From positions 558,001 through 622,000 of the forward strand of contig NZ_JAABOO010000002.1 in NCBI RefSeq assembly GCF_010671605.1: a stretch of DNA of 64,000 nt, written 5' to 3'. Below the pieces are notes generated by a model that made no database searches, was not told the DNA's origin, and was given only the letters and a program-made list of their open reading frames with translations. This document shows, one piece after another, positions 6,687 through 16,587 of the stretch. Position numbers and translations under genes: made by a program. Position 1 is the stretch's first letter. The number at the start of each line of letters is the position of its first letter. The DNA is from Leptobacterium flavescens. Lineage in GTDB: Bacteria > Bacteroidota > Bacteroidia > Flavobacteriales > Flavobacteriaceae.

Positions 6687-9113
6687 ATGTTACAAAAAAC
6701 ACTTGTCTTAATATTCCTTTTAAGTACACTATCCCTATTTTCCCAAACAGACAGGAAATCACTTAAGGCAACCCGTATAGATAATGCTCCTAAAATAGAT
6801 GGTAAGTTAGACGATGAAGTATGGGCCGACTTACCTGCCTACGGAGATTTTTTTATGTTCCAGCCCAGTAATACCGGAACGGAAAGAGAGACCCACAAAA
6901 CACAGGTAAAAATGGCTTATGATGATAAAGCCGTTTACTTTGCTGTATATCTTTACGACAATGAACCGGACAGGATCCTGAAGCAATTTAGCCAACGGGA
7001 CAATATTTTTGTTCAGTCCGATTTTTTCTCTGTAAATATCAATACCCTGAACGACGGGATCAACGAAACTGTTTTTTATGTTACCAGTGCCGGTACCATA
7101 GGTGATTCCCGGAGAGAGAACAACAGGGAAGATTTTAGCTTTAACGCGGTATTCCAGTGTAATATCTCCTATGATGAAAAAGGATGGTATGCAGAATACA
7201 GAATTCCATATAACGCCCTGCGTTTTCCGGAAGTGGAAGTACAGAACTGGAGTATTAACTTCTTCAGACAGGTAAGACATATTAACGAATCATACAGCTG
7301 GAACTATGTAGACCGACAGGTAGGGTCCAGAACACAATACAGCGGAACGGTAACCGGTTTAACAGATATCGATCCTCCTTTCAGATTAATCCTGTTTCCT
7401 TTTGCTCAGGGAAGCGCCTCTACTTTTGACGGTACCAGGAGCACGGATTTCAGTGCCGGTCTGGATGTAAAATACGGACTTAGTGATAATTTTACCCTGG
7501 ATGCTACCCTGATTCCGGATTTCGGGCAGGCGGCTTTTGACAATGTGGAGCTCAACCTGGGGCCTTTTGAACAGATATTCTCCGAAAACAGGCAGTTCTT
7601 TACCGAAGGGACCGAGCTCTTTAACCGCGGGGGTCTTTTCTTTAGCCGCAGGATCGGAAATGCGCCCACAAGAAGAGGAGCCGTGAGCGACCAACTGGAG
7701 GAAAATGAAGAGATCATCGATAATCCCGACGATGTAAACCTGCTTAACGCAGTAAAGATCTCAGGGCGTACCAAAAACAAACTGGGAATCGGTTTTCTGA
7801 ATGCCATTACCGAAAGGACAAATGCTACGGTACGGGATACCATTACCGGAGATATCAGGGAGGTAACCACAGAATCCTTTACCAATTACAATATTCTTGT
7901 ATTTGATCAGCAATTCAATCAGAATTCATCGGTTTCCCTGATCAATACCAATGTTACAAGAGCAGGAGATTTCAGAGATGCCAATGTTACGGGTCTTCTT
8001 TTTAATCTGTCCAACAAACAAAATTCCTATAACCTTGACGGTGGGATACGCTACAGTCATGTTAAGGATCTTGACGGGACCACTACCGGTATCCGTACTA
8101 ATCTGGGAATACGAAAGACCAAAGGGAATTTCAGATGGCGCCTTGCCAATTTCCTGGCCGACACGAATTATAACAGTAACGATTTCGGGATCCTGTTCCG
8201 AAACAACTTTAATAACTTTATGGGAGAGATCTCCTATGAGATCTTTAAGCCTACCAAGCGTTTTAATCGATACAGGTTGTCGTTGAGGGTAAATCACAGG
8301 AGGCTGTTCGATCCTTCGGTAGTTACACGTAACTCCATTTCCTTTAACTCCTTCTTCTCTACTCCAAAACGTTTTTCATTTGGCCTTAACGCCAATTACA
8401 ACAGTGATGATGACGATTATTTCGAACCGAGGATCGAAGGGCGTTTTGTAACCTTCAGTTCCAATTTCGGTGGAAGTGCCTTTGTATCATCAGATTTCAG
8501 AAAGAAATTCGCATACGATATAAATGTAGGTTACAGAAGCTGGTTTGCGGACCCACAGGTCAATTATTCCTTAAGGGTATCCCCGCGTTACCGCTTTTCC
8601 GATCACTTTTTGCTTATATGGAGTACCGATATCTCCAAACAGGACAACAACTTCGGTTATATCAGCGATGACGGGACCGATGTATTCCTGGGGCAAAGAG
8701 ATATTACCCGTGTAGAGAATTCCATGCAGGCGAGTTATAATTTTAATCCTTATAAAGCCATCAACCTGCGTTTCAGGAACTTCTGGAGTACTGCAGATTA
8801 CAGCGATGATATTTTCTTTATACTGAACGACGACGGTAGCAGGTCGGAAACAGATTTCGATATTTCGGAAAACAATCCGAATACCAACTTTAATATCTGG
8901 AACCTTGACCTGAGCTTTAACTGGAGGTTTGCTCCCGGAAGTGAGGCAATTCTATTGTACAGAAATGCCATTTTTAATCAGGACGATCAGTCACAGATCA
9001 ACTATTCAAGAAGTTTGAGTAATCTGTTCGATCAACCTATCAGGCATACCCTTTCTCTGCGTATTGTATACTTCCTGGATGTTAATAATATCAGGAACGC
9101 ATTTAAAAGCTAA
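6687..9113 (+). CDS. DUF5916 / carbohydrate-binding family 9-like outer-membrane protein
   Basis: 808-residue secreted protein. I chose ATG 6687 because it starts the signal peptide directly (MLQKTLVLIFLLSTLSLFSQ); an upstream start at 6645 would add 14 residues before it. An N-terminal CBM9-like beta-sandwich (about residues 25-205, with APKIDGKLDDEVWADLP and YRIPYNALRFP) is followed by a DUF5916 region (about 215-808) with FGQAAFDNVELNL, FFTEGTELFNRGGLFFSRRIG and many alternating aromatic strands, suggesting a C-terminal outer-membrane barrel. Proteins of this design are common in Bacteroidota; their ligand is not established as far as I know. It stands alone, followed by the LolD-type gene after 51 bp. 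Confidence 0.85.
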   Translation: MLQKTLVLIFLLSTLSLFSQTDRKSLKATRIDNAPKIDGKLDDEVWADLPAYGDFFMFQPSNTGTERETHKTQVKMAYDDKAVYFAVYLYDNEPDRILKQFSQRDNIFVQSDFFSVNINTLNDGINETVFYVTSAGTIGDSRRENNREDFSFNAVFQCNISYDEKGWYAEYRIPYNALRFPEVEVQNWSINFFRQVRHINESYSWNYVDRQVGSRTQYSGTVTGLTDIDPPFRLILFPFAQGSASTFDGTRSTDFSAGLDVKYGLSDNFTLDATLIPDFGQAAFDNVELNLGPFEQIFSENRQFFTEGTELFNRGGLFFSRRIGNAPTRRGAVSDQLEENEEIIDNPDDVNLLNAVKISGRTKNKLGIGFLNAITERTNATVRDTITGDIREVTTESFTNYNILVFDQQFNQNSSVSLINTNVTRAGDFRDANVTGLLFNLSNKQNSYNLDGGIRYSHVKDLDGTTTGIRTNLGIRKTKGNFRWRLANFLADTNYNSNDFGILFRNNFNNFMGEISYEIFKPTKRFNRYRLSLRVNHRRLFDPSVVTRNSISFNSFFSTPKRFSFGLNANYNSDDDDYFEPRIEGRFVTFSSNFGGSAFVSSDFRKKFAYDINVGYRSWFADPQVNYSLRVSPRYRFSDHFLLIWSTDISKQDNNFGYISDDGTDVFLGQRDITRVENSMQASYNFNPYKAINLRFRNFWSTADYSDDIFFILNDDGSRSETDFDISENNPNTNFNIWNLDLSFNWRFAPGSEAILLYRNAIFNQDDQSQINYSRSLSNLFDQPIRHTLSLRIVYFLDVNNIRNAFKS

Positions 9114-9164
9114 TTTGCAGGATCGGTCCGTAATTTTTACTTTCACACATTCTAAAGCGGTAAA

Positions 9165-9827
9165 ATGATCATTGCAAAAAACATTCACAAATATTTCGGG
9201 AAGCTGGAAGTGCTCAAAGGAGTGGACCTGCACATTAAAAAAGGAGAAGTCGTCTCTGTTGTAGGCGCCTCCGGAGCGGGAAAGACCACCTTGCTTCAGA
9301 TCCTCGGAACACTCGATAAAATGAGTGGTAACGGTGTGAGTGAGTTAAAGGTCAATGGTACGGATGTCAGCAAATTGAAGGATAAAGAGCTGGCAAAATT
9401 CCGGAATGAGCACATAGGCTTTATTTTTCAGTTCCATCAGTTATTACCTGAATTTACGGCCCTCGAAAATGTATGTATCCCCGCTTTTATAAAAAAGACC
9501 TCCAAAGCAGATGCCGAGAAAAAGGCCAGAGAATTACTGGATTTCCTGGGGCTTTCAGACAGGTATGATCATAAACCTTCCGAATTGTCGGGAGGAGAAC
9601 AACAAAGGGTAGCTGTAGCCAGGGCCCTTGTAAATGATCCTTCGGTTATTTTTGCTGATGAGCCCAGCGGGAATCTGGATTCGGAATCAGCCGAAAACCT
9701 GCATCAGTTGTTCTTTAAGCTCAGAGACAAATACGAGCAGACTTTTGTGATCGTTACCCACAACGAAGAGCTGGCAAATATGGCCGACAGGAAACTGGTC
9801 ATGAAAGACGGAAAAATTGTCTCCTAA
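9165..9827 (+). CDS. ABC transporter ATP-binding protein, LolD/MacB type
   Basis: 220-residue ATPase subunit. Walker [11 protein letters not shown]-loop [18 protein letters not shown], signature LSGGEQQR, Walker [13 protein letters not shown] and H-loop VTHNEE are all intact. The [16 protein letters not shown] and EPSGNLD patterns place it in the LolD/MacB/FtsE branch, whose members drive lipoprotein release or efflux through a LolC/E- or MacB-like permease. No permease is adjacent, so the partner is encoded elsewhere. The stop TAA is followed without a gap by the next start (TAAATG), so the two genes are translationally coupled. Confidence 0.9.
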   Translation: MIIAKNIHKYFGKLEVLKGVDLHIKKGEVVSVVGASGAGKTTLLQILGTLDKMSGNGVSELKVNGTDVSKLKDKELAKFRNEHIGFIFQFHQLLPEFTALENVCIPAFIKKTSKADAEKKARELLDFLGLSDRYDHKPSELSGGEQQRVAVARALVNDPSVIFADEPSGNLDSESAENLHQLFFKLRDKYEQTFVIVTHNEELANMADRKLVMKDGKIVS

Positions 9828-10592
9828 ATGACCCGGGCCGAATTAAAAGAATTCCTGGACGAAAAAGTCGCCCTCTATAACCATCCCCGTTTTATAGAAT
9901 CCGATCCTATTCAGATCCCCCATCGTTATACCACTAAGGAGGATATCGAAATATGTGCTTTCCTCACCGCTACTATCGCCTGGGGAAACCGGAAAAGCAT
10001 TATTAAAAATGCCGACAGGATGATGCAGCTGATGGGAAATACTCCCTACGATTTTATCCTGGAACATTCGGAAGAAGATCTGGAACCCCTAAAAACTTTT
10101 GTTCACCGCACCTTTAACGGAGAAGATCTCAGCTATTTTGTCAAAAGCCTGAAAAACATTTACCGGAATCACGGGGGCCTTGAAGAAGTGTTTAAAGCAA
10201 ATGCCACAGAGGATTCTCTTCAACTCAGTATTCATCATTTTAAACAGGTCTTCTTTGAAACAGATCATCTGCAGAGAACAACCAAGCATATTTCCGATCC
10301 TTTAAAAGGCAGTGCTGCCAAACGTATTAATATGTTCCTTCGTTGGATGGTACGCCCCGGAGATACCGGAGTGGATTTTGGCATATGGAAAAGCCTTTCT
10401 CCTTCCCTCCTGTCCTGCCCTTTAGATGTACACAGCGGGAATGTGGCCCGTAAACTGGGAATTCTTAAAAGGAAACAGAATGATGCCAAAGCCCTGGCCG
10501 AGCTCGATACCAGCCTGAGGAAGATGGATCCCAAAGACCCTGTTAAGTACGACTTTGCGCTTTTTGGTCTGGGGGTGTTCGAGAAATTTTAA
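9828..10592 (+). CDS. TIGR02757 family protein
   Basis: 254-residue cytoplasmic protein of the conserved family TIGR02757 (function unknown). Recognisable blocks are YNHPRFIESDPIQIPHRY near the N-terminus, AFLTATIAWGNRKSI, the central KRINMFLRWMVR and LDVHSGNVARKLG, and PKDPVKYDFALFGLGV at the end. The helical pattern and the LDxH...R arrangement resemble helix-hairpin-helix DNA glycosylase-like folds, but that is only an impression. Its ATG immediately follows the stop of the LolD-type gene. Confidence 0.85.
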   Translation: MTRAELKEFLDEKVALYNHPRFIESDPIQIPHRYTTKEDIEICAFLTATIAWGNRKSIIKNADRMMQLMGNTPYDFILEHSEEDLEPLKTFVHRTFNGEDLSYFVKSLKNIYRNHGGLEEVFKANATEDSLQLSIHHFKQVFFETDHLQRTTKHISDPLKGSAAKRINMFLRWMVRPGDTGVDFGIWKSLSPSLLSCPLDVHSGNVARKLGILKRKQNDAKALAELDTSLRKMDPKDPVKYDFALFGLGVFEKF

Positions 10593-10761
10593 TATCTCAC
10601 CGGAATAGTGATCATATTTCTGGCCTCCAAACAAATACACCAGTTACAGATTTAACAATTTATCGCCGGTAAAGGTCATTGTCTTTGGTTGTGTTTACTT
10701 ATTTTTATGCTGAGAATGAGGAGCTGAGCTTCTCTTATAGCACAAACTAATTACAACCAAA

Positions 10762-12252
10762 ATGAGAAACACTCTAGCTATTTTTAGCCTGGCATTACTG
10801 TTGTTTACTTCAACCAATGCACAGGATCGTAAAATACCGATAGACACGACCGTCATCACCAAAAACGTAGTAACCATTAAAGGAAAGCAGATACCCTACA
10901 CTGCAACTACCGGAACTCAGCCCGTTTGGGATGAAAACGGTATGCCCATTGCTACTTTATTTTACACCTATTATCAACGATCTGATATTAAAAACAAGGA
11001 AAAACGTCCTCTTATTATGTCGTTTAACGGGGGACCGGGTTCTGCTTCGGTTTGGATGCACCTGGCCTATACAGGCCCGAAGATCCTGAAGATAGACGAT
11101 GAAGGCTACCCCATTCAGCCTTATGGTGTAAAAGACAATCCGAACTCCATACTGGATGTGGCCGATATTGTTTTTGTAAATCCCGCTAATACCGGATACT
11201 CAAGAACAATCCCTGCCAGTGGTAAGGAAGTGGACCGCTCCAGGTTTTTCGGGATCAATGCCGATATCAAATACCTGGCTGAATGGCTGAATACCTTTGT
11301 AAGCAGGAATAACCGGTGGTTATCGCCAAAATATATCATCGGAGAGAGTTATGGAGGTACCAGAGTAGCCGGACTGGCCCTGGAACTTCAGAACCGACAG
11401 TGGATGTACCTGAACGGAGTAATTATGGTATCTCCCGCAGATTATAAAGTACTAAGAGTTGGAGGCCCTGTTTCATCTGGGATCAACCTCCCCTATTTTG
11501 CAGCTGCAGCCTGGTATCAAAAGGCACTGCCGCCGGAGCTTCAGCAAAAGGATCTCCTGGAAGTTTTACCGGAAGTAGAGCAGTATGCCATCAACACCCT
11601 GATCCCGGCCCTGGCAAAAGGCGGTTTTATCTCCGCAAGTGAAAAACAGCAGGTAGCCAAGAAAATGGCTTATTATTCCGGACTTTCCGAAAAGGTCATC
11701 CTGCAGCATAACCTGGATGTTCCTACCCGTTTTTTCTGGAAAGAACTGTTACGTGACCGTGGCAGGACCATCGGAAGGCTGGATTCCCGTTATCTGGGGA
11801 TCGATAAAATGGATGCCGGAGATTCTCCCGATTACAATTCGGAGATCACTTCCTGGCTGCACTCCTTCACCCCTGCCATAAACTATTATATCAGGGAACA
11901 ACTTAACTTTAAGACCGATATCAAATACAATATGTTCGGGCCCGTACGTCCGTGGGATAACAGCAACGACAATACCAGGGATAACCTGCGTCAGGCCATG
12001 GCACAGAATCCTTATTTGCATGTGATGTACCAGTCCGGTTATTACGACGGTGCTACCACCTATTTTAATGCTAAATACAGTATGTGGCAACTGGATCCGA
12101 GCGGGAAGATGAAAGACAGGCTCAGCTTTAAAGGATACCGAAGCGGACATATGATGTATCTGAGGAATGAAGACCTTATAAATGCCAATCAGGATATCAG
12201 GGAATTTATTTTAAGAACAACACCGGGCAACAAGCCGGCTAAATACGACTAA
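10762..12252 (+). CDS. Secreted S10-family serine carboxypeptidase
   Basis: 496-residue peptidase of family S10, which removes C-terminal residues from peptides. Signal peptide 1-20 (ending TNAQ), so periplasmic or secreted. Seen: the substrate-binding FNGGPGSAS, the nucleophile motif GESYGG (Ser196), an aspartate in the YYDGATTYF block and a histidine in YRSGHMMYL near the C-terminus, giving a complete Ser-Asp-His triad. Length fits the family. It stands alone and is followed by a 12-bp-stem terminator. Confidence 0.93.
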   Translation: MRNTLAIFSLALLLFTSTNAQDRKIPIDTTVITKNVVTIKGKQIPYTATTGTQPVWDENGMPIATLFYTYYQRSDIKNKEKRPLIMSFNGGPGSASVWMHLAYTGPKILKIDDEGYPIQPYGVKDNPNSILDVADIVFVNPANTGYSRTIPASGKEVDRSRFFGINADIKYLAEWLNTFVSRNNRWLSPKYIIGESYGGTRVAGLALELQNRQWMYLNGVIMVSPADYKVLRVGGPVSSGINLPYFAAAAWYQKALPPELQQKDLLEVLPEVEQYAINTLIPALAKGGFISASEKQQVAKKMAYYSGLSEKVILQHNLDVPTRFFWKELLRDRGRTIGRLDSRYLGIDKMDAGDSPDYNSEITSWLHSFTPAINYYIREQLNFKTDIKYNMFGPVRPWDNSNDNTRDNLRQAMAQNPYLHVMYQSGYYDGATTYFNAKYSMWQLDPSGKMKDRLSFKGYRSGHMMYLRNEDLINANQDIREFILRTTPGNKPAKYD

Positions 12253-12273
12253 ATCAATATTTTAGAGACGGAT

Positions 12274-12322
12274 CGGGAGCTTTGCTAAATTTTAACTCTG
12301 TTGCAAAGCTCCCGTTTCTATT
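12274..12322 (+). terminator. Rho-independent terminator after the S10 peptidase
   Basis: Perfect 12-bp stem CGGGAGCTTTGC / GCAAAGCTCCCG (12274-12285 and 12303-12314) with a 17-base AT-rich loop, followed by TTTCTATTT. Confidence 0.85.
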
Positions 12323-12363
12323 TAAAAAAATCTTAATTAATACCGTATTATAGCTTAAAGATT

Positions 12364-12371
12364 TATATTTG
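12364..12371 (+). promoter_or_regulatory. -7 box for the BatA operon
   Basis: TATATTTG is a perfect TAnnTTTG match 17 bases before the ATG at 12389. No clear -33 TTG at the usual distance. Confidence 0.55.
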
Positions 12372-12388
12372 AGAAATTTTTAATAGGA

Positions 12389-14320
12389 ATGCAGTTTAAA
12401 CATCCGGAAATTCTTTGGGCACTACTACTACTGATCATTCCAATCCTTATTCATCTTTTTCAACTCAGAAGGTTCCAGAAAGTTCCCTTTACCAATGTTC
12501 AGTTCCTCAAGGAAGTGACCATACAAACTCGAAAAAGTTCTCAGCTTAAAAAATGGCTGGTCCTCTGCAGCAGGTTATTGTTATTTGCCGCTGCTGTCCT
12601 GGCTTTTGCCCAACCTTATTTTGCCAACCGGAATATAACCACCACGTCCAGGGAAACGGTTATCTATCTCGATAATTCTTTCAGCATGCAGATGAAAGGC
12701 GAAAAAGGCCCGCTTTTAGAAAGGGCGGTTCAGGAGTTATTGAGCAATATTCCGGATGAAGAGGAAATAACCCTTTTTACCAACGATAATTCCTTTCCGA
12801 AGGGGAGCATAAAAGCTATCAGAAATGAATTGCTGCAGCTTCCGTATTCTCCGGAACAGTTAGATATAAACGAGATCCTCTTAAAAGGACGGAATAGCTT
12901 CAGCAGAGACGGTAACAGCCTTAAGAATCTCCTGGTTATTTCTGATTTTCAGCAAAAGAACGGGAACAGCATTCCCGAAAGGGATTCCCTTATCAATGTA
13001 GAGGTCGTAAAACTATCGCCGGTAAGAACCGATAACATTTCTATAGACAGTATTTATATTTCGCGCACCACTCCATCCAATATAGAGCTGGAAGCCGTTT
13101 TAAGTACACATGGTAACCTTAACGGGGAATATCCTGTTTCTTTCTACAATCAGGATAAACTGATGGCGAAGGTAAGTGCCGATTTTAACGGGAATTCAGG
13201 GAGTGCTAAAGTTAACTTTACCATTCCTTCCAATGAGATCGTGAACGGACGCCTGACGGTAGAAGATGACGGGCTGCAATACGACAATAGCATGTATTTT
13301 AATATCAATGCTACCGAGAAAATAAACGTTATGGCCATTAACGGTACTGACGGAGATTTTCTGAACCGTATCTTTACACAGGACGAGTTCAATCTGGGTT
13401 CGTACGCATCCAATGAGTTAGATTATAGCGCTATAGAACGCCAGAATCTTATTGTTCTGAACGAACTGAAAGATATTCCGAATTCGCTTTCCAATGCCCT
13501 GGATGCCTTTTATAAAAAGGACGGGAAGATCATTCTTATCCCTTCTGCAGACCCTAATTTCTCTGATTATTCCAGATTTATGGGAACATTCGGACTGGGA
13601 GCTTTTACCACCGTAAATACCAATGAAAAAAGAATAACCGGGATACAGTTCTCTCATCCGGTATATCAGGATGTCTTTGATAAGCAGGTAAGTAATTTTC
13701 AGTATCCGAAGGTCTCGATGAGTTTTGACACCAGTGCCAGACTCCCCAGTCTGCTGGATTTTGAAGATGGAAACCCATTTCTGTATGAAAGGAATGGAAT
13801 ATATGTTTTTGCATCGCCCTTAAACAAGGATATATCTAATTTCAAGAACTCCCCTCTTATTGTACCAACCTTTTACAGTATCGGGAAAAAGAGCCTTCAG
13901 CTGGCCGAACTATATTATCTGACAGGAAGAGAGAACCAGGTAGATGTAAAGACTTCCATTCAGCAGGATGCTATTCTCAATATAGAGAACGGTTCTTCTC
14001 AGTTTATTCCGCTTCAACAGTCGTTCCCCGACAAGGTAACGATCACCACTAATGAAAATCCCAGTAAATCCGGGACCTATACGATTAAAAACAACGACAT
14101 CGAATTACAAAATATCAGTTTTAATTATCCGAGAAATGAAAGTAATTTAAGCTATCGTGATATCAGTGATTTTCAGGTTAATGCGATAAACGATTCGGTT
14201 GATGTTTCGCTAAGCCAGTTAAATGATGAGAACAATATTAATGAGCTTTGGAAATGGTTTGTTATTTTTGCACTGATATTCTTACTAGCTGAGATCCTTT
14301 TGCTGAAATATTTAAAATGA
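12389..14320 (+). CDS. BatA-domain membrane protein
   Basis: 643-residue inner-membrane protein. The N-terminal BatA segment is typical (FKHPEILWALLLLIIPILIHLFQLRR, helix about 8-25, then KKWLVLCSRLLLFAAAVLAFAQP, about 55-78). A VWA-like periplasmic or cytoplasmic region follows, starting with IYLDNSFSMQMKG, a DxSxS-like metal site written as DNSFS. A single C-terminal helix (about 620-640) anchors the end. The family is thought to act in envelope or stress functions linked to aerotolerance (Bat) proteins; the precise role is unknown. It heads a four-gene operon with a dihydroorotase-like protein (10 bp gap), a small membrane protein and an esterase. Confidence 0.85.
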   Translation: MQFKHPEILWALLLLIIPILIHLFQLRRFQKVPFTNVQFLKEVTIQTRKSSQLKKWLVLCSRLLLFAAAVLAFAQPYFANRNITTTSRETVIYLDNSFSMQMKGEKGPLLERAVQELLSNIPDEEEITLFTNDNSFPKGSIKAIRNELLQLPYSPEQLDINEILLKGRNSFSRDGNSLKNLLVISDFQQKNGNSIPERDSLINVEVVKLSPVRTDNISIDSIYISRTTPSNIELEAVLSTHGNLNGEYPVSFYNQDKLMAKVSADFNGNSGSAKVNFTIPSNEIVNGRLTVEDDGLQYDNSMYFNINATEKINVMAINGTDGDFLNRIFTQDEFNLGSYASNELDYSAIERQNLIVLNELKDIPNSLSNALDAFYKKDGKIILIPSADPNFSDYSRFMGTFGLGAFTTVNTNEKRITGIQFSHPVYQDVFDKQVSNFQYPKVSMSFDTSARLPSLLDFEDGNPFLYERNGIYVFASPLNKDISNFKNSPLIVPTFYSIGKKSLQLAELYYLTGRENQVDVKTSIQQDAILNIENGSSQFIPLQQSFPDKVTITTNENPSKSGTYTIKNNDIELQNISFNYPRNESNLSYRDISDFQVNAINDSVDVSLSQLNDENNINELWKWFVIFALIFLLAEILLLKYLK

Positions 14321-14330
14321 TAGTATACTA

Positions 14331-15590
14331 ATGAACATCCTAATCAAATCGGCCAGAATAATAGATCCTAAAGATTCTAAATTTCATCAGACGACTCAGG
14401 ATATTTTAATAGAAAACGGATTAATAAAAGAGATAGCTACTGCTATCGAAGCCAAAAAGGACTGGACGATCATTGAAAAAGAGAATCTTCATATTTCACG
14501 CGGATGGTTTGACAGTAGTGTTTCTTTAGGAGAACCGGGGTACGAAGACAGAGAGACCATTGAAAACGGACTCAATGTAGCGGCAAGAAGCGGTTTTACG
14601 GCTGTTGCGGTAAACCCTAACACCCACCCCATCCTCGACACGAATGCCGATATATCTTTTGTAAAATCACGTGCCTTTAACAAGGCGGTAGATCTATATC
14701 CCATTGGGGCATTAACGGTTAAAAGCGAAGGAAAGGACCTGGCAGAGCTATTCGATATGAAAAATGCCGGAGCAATTGCTTTTGGTGACTATCAACGATC
14801 GATCTCCAATCCTAACCTCCTTAAAATTGCCCTTCAGTATGTTCAGAGTTTTGACGGCCTGGTATTTTCCTTTCCACAGGAAGATCAGATCGCCGGAAAA
14901 GGAGTGGTTAACGAGGAAGTAAATGCAACTTTCCTCGGACTCAAGGGTATTCCTGCCCTAGCAGAGGAATTACAGATTGCCCGCGACCTCTTTATCCTTG
15001 AATATACCGGTGGAAAACTACATATCCCCACCATATCAACCGCAAAATCAGTATCTCTCATTCGGGAAGCTAAAGCAAAAGGTTTGGATGTTTCCTGTAG
15101 CGTAGCCATTCACAATCTATTACTGAGCGATAATGTGCTAAAGGAATTCAACACTCACTGTAAAGTACTTCCGCCACTCAGAACTGAAAACGATCTGCAG
15201 GCACTCCGCAAAGGACTTGAGGACGGAACCATAGATATTGTAACTTCCGATCATAATCCTATAGATGTGGAGCGTAAAAATGTAGAGTTTGATTATGCCC
15301 TGGACGGGACTATCGGACTGGAAAGCGCTTTTGGAGCTTTAAACTCGATCGTAGACACTGAGCTTGCAGTTTCCCTTTTGACCGGAGGCCAGGAGAGATT
15401 TGGTATCGCTTCACCCGGAATCGGTGTAGGAGAAAAAGCCAATCTGAGCCTGTTTAACCCGGATATTGAATACGAGTTCTCTGAAGACGATATCTTCTCC
15501 GCTTCTAAAAACTCTGCCTTTTTGGGGCGTCAGCTAAAAGGAAAAGCTTACGGGATCATTGCAAACGATCAGCTGATCTTAAACGACTAA
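14331..15590 (+). CDS. Dihydroorotase-like protein lacking the metal-binding histidines (probable pseudoenzyme)
   Basis: 419-residue protein of the type I dihydroorotase/amidohydrolase family. The fold is recognisable throughout: GWFDSSVSLGEPGYEDRETI, NPNTHPILD, a KVLPPLRT substrate-loop-like block and TSDHNPID. However, the HxH of active enzymes (DxHxHxRxPG) is S63-V-S65 here and the following Arg is Gly67; the second His site around 180-183 reads SFPQED with no His; and the HVxHxST-type site reads HIPTIST, giving Thr234. Asp153 and Asp307 are kept. Catalysis of dihydroorotate formation therefore looks impossible by the known two-zinc mechanism. Similar proteins in flavobacteria are usually labelled dihydroorotase. 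By analogy with the inactive PyrC' of Pseudomonas it could be structural, e.g. supporting aspartate transcarbamoylase. It is second in the BatA operon. Confidence 0.85.
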   Translation: MNILIKSARIIDPKDSKFHQTTQDILIENGLIKEIATAIEAKKDWTIIEKENLHISRGWFDSSVSLGEPGYEDRETIENGLNVAARSGFTAVAVNPNTHPILDTNADISFVKSRAFNKAVDLYPIGALTVKSEGKDLAELFDMKNAGAIAFGDYQRSISNPNLLKIALQYVQSFDGLVFSFPQEDQIAGKGVVNEEVNATFLGLKGIPALAEELQIARDLFILEYTGGKLHIPTISTAKSVSLIREAKAKGLDVSCSVAIHNLLLSDNVLKEFNTHCKVLPPLRTENDLQALRKGLEDGTIDIVTSDHNPIDVERKNVEFDYALDGTIGLESAFGALNSIVDTELAVSLLTGGQERFGIASPGIGVGEKANLSLFNPDIEYEFSEDDIFSASKNSAFLGRQLKGKAYGIIANDQLILND

Positions 15591-15592
15591 TC

Positions 15593-15922
15593 ATGGAAAA
15601 TCTAACTTATAAAGAAGGAAAAACGGCTGCTATTATCAGCTATATTACCATCGTCGGGACTATCATAGCCCTGTTTATGAATATGGAGCCTAAAAACGAG
15701 TTTGCCCGTTTTCATATCCGGCAGGCTTTCGGGATCAATATAGGGTTTTACGCTATCGGAATACTGGTGAGTCAGTTTGATAGCTGGACCATCTCTTCGG
15801 GTTTCTATCTGTTTTTTGTCGTTCTATGGATCTACGGATTTGTAGGGGCAGTACAGCTACGTAAAAACCTTATTCCTATCCTTGGCGAACAATTTCAAAA
15901 ATGGTTTACTTTTATTAAATAA
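15593..15922 (+). CDS. Small DUF4870-like membrane protein
   Basis: 109-residue protein with three hydrophobic segments (about 12-29, 45-62 and 68-92). The pattern NEFARFHIRQAFGIN between the first two helices is like that of the small 'import component' / DUF4870-type membrane proteins, where ARFHxxQAL is typical. Function unknown. Its ATG comes 2 bp after the stop of the dihydroorotase-like gene, and its own stop overlaps the next start by one base (TAATG), so it is translationally coupled on both sides. Confidence 0.75.
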   Translation: MENLTYKEGKTAAIISYITIVGTIIALFMNMEPKNEFARFHIRQAFGINIGFYAIGILVSQFDSWTISSGFYLFFVVLWIYGFVGAVQLRKNLIPILGEQFQKWFTFIK

Positions 15923-16584
15923 TGAATACCAAAGACCTCTCCCTTTATCATATCATCAGAGAACCTCTTCAAGCTAACGAAAAACCACCGGTGCTTTTTA
16001 TGTTTCACGGTTACGGAAGTAATGAAGAAGACCTTTATTCCTTTGCTCCCGAACTTCCCGGATCGCTTTTTGTGATCTCTGTCAGAGCACCTTATCCGTT
16101 GCAACCCTTCGGCCATGCCTGGTATGCAATTCATTTCGATAATACCAACGGGAAATGGAGTGATGATGAGCAGGCAAGATCATCCAGAGATGCCATTGCA
16201 AGTTTTATTGATGAGGCGATAGCAGCTTATGGGCTTGATGCTTCTAATGTAAGTTTGCTCGGATTCAGCCAGGGTACCATACTAAGTCTTGCGGTAGCTC
16301 TCACCTATCCTTCCAAAGTAAAAAATGTCATCGCCTTGAGCGGTTATCTGAATAAAGATATCCTTGGAGAAAATTATAAGGATTCTGATCATTCAGCCAT
16401 CGATATTTATTGCTCACATGGGTCGGTAGACCAGGTGATCCCTGTAGATTGGGCGAGGAATACATCTCCTGCACTAAAAGAACTCGGAATAAAACATATT
16501 TACGAAGAGTATCCGGCAGGTCACGGGGTGATGCCTCAGAATTTCTATGCCTTTAAAAAGTGGCTGGAAGAGCGTCTGGACTAG
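15922..16584 (+). CDS. Alpha/beta-hydrolase, phospholipase/carboxylesterase family
   Basis: 220-residue cytoplasmic esterase of the phospholipase/carboxylesterase family, which hydrolyses short acyl esters. Seen: the oxyanion HGYGSNEEDL block, nucleophile elbow GFSQGT, a catalytic-Asp candidate in CSHGSVDQVIP and the catalytic His in PAGHGVMP near the C-terminus. Length is typical (about 220). Last gene of the BatA operon; it overlaps the preceding gene by one base. The natural substrate is not evident. Confidence 0.9.
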   Translation: MNTKDLSLYHIIREPLQANEKPPVLFMFHGYGSNEEDLYSFAPELPGSLFVISVRAPYPLQPFGHAWYAIHFDNTNGKWSDDEQARSSRDAIASFIDEAIAAYGLDASNVSLLGFSQGTILSLAVALTYPSKVKNVIALSGYLNKDILGENYKDSDHSAIDIYCSHGSVDQVIPVDWARNTSPALKELGIKHIYEEYPAGHGVMPQNFYAFKKWLEERLD

Positions 16585-16587
16585 ATC

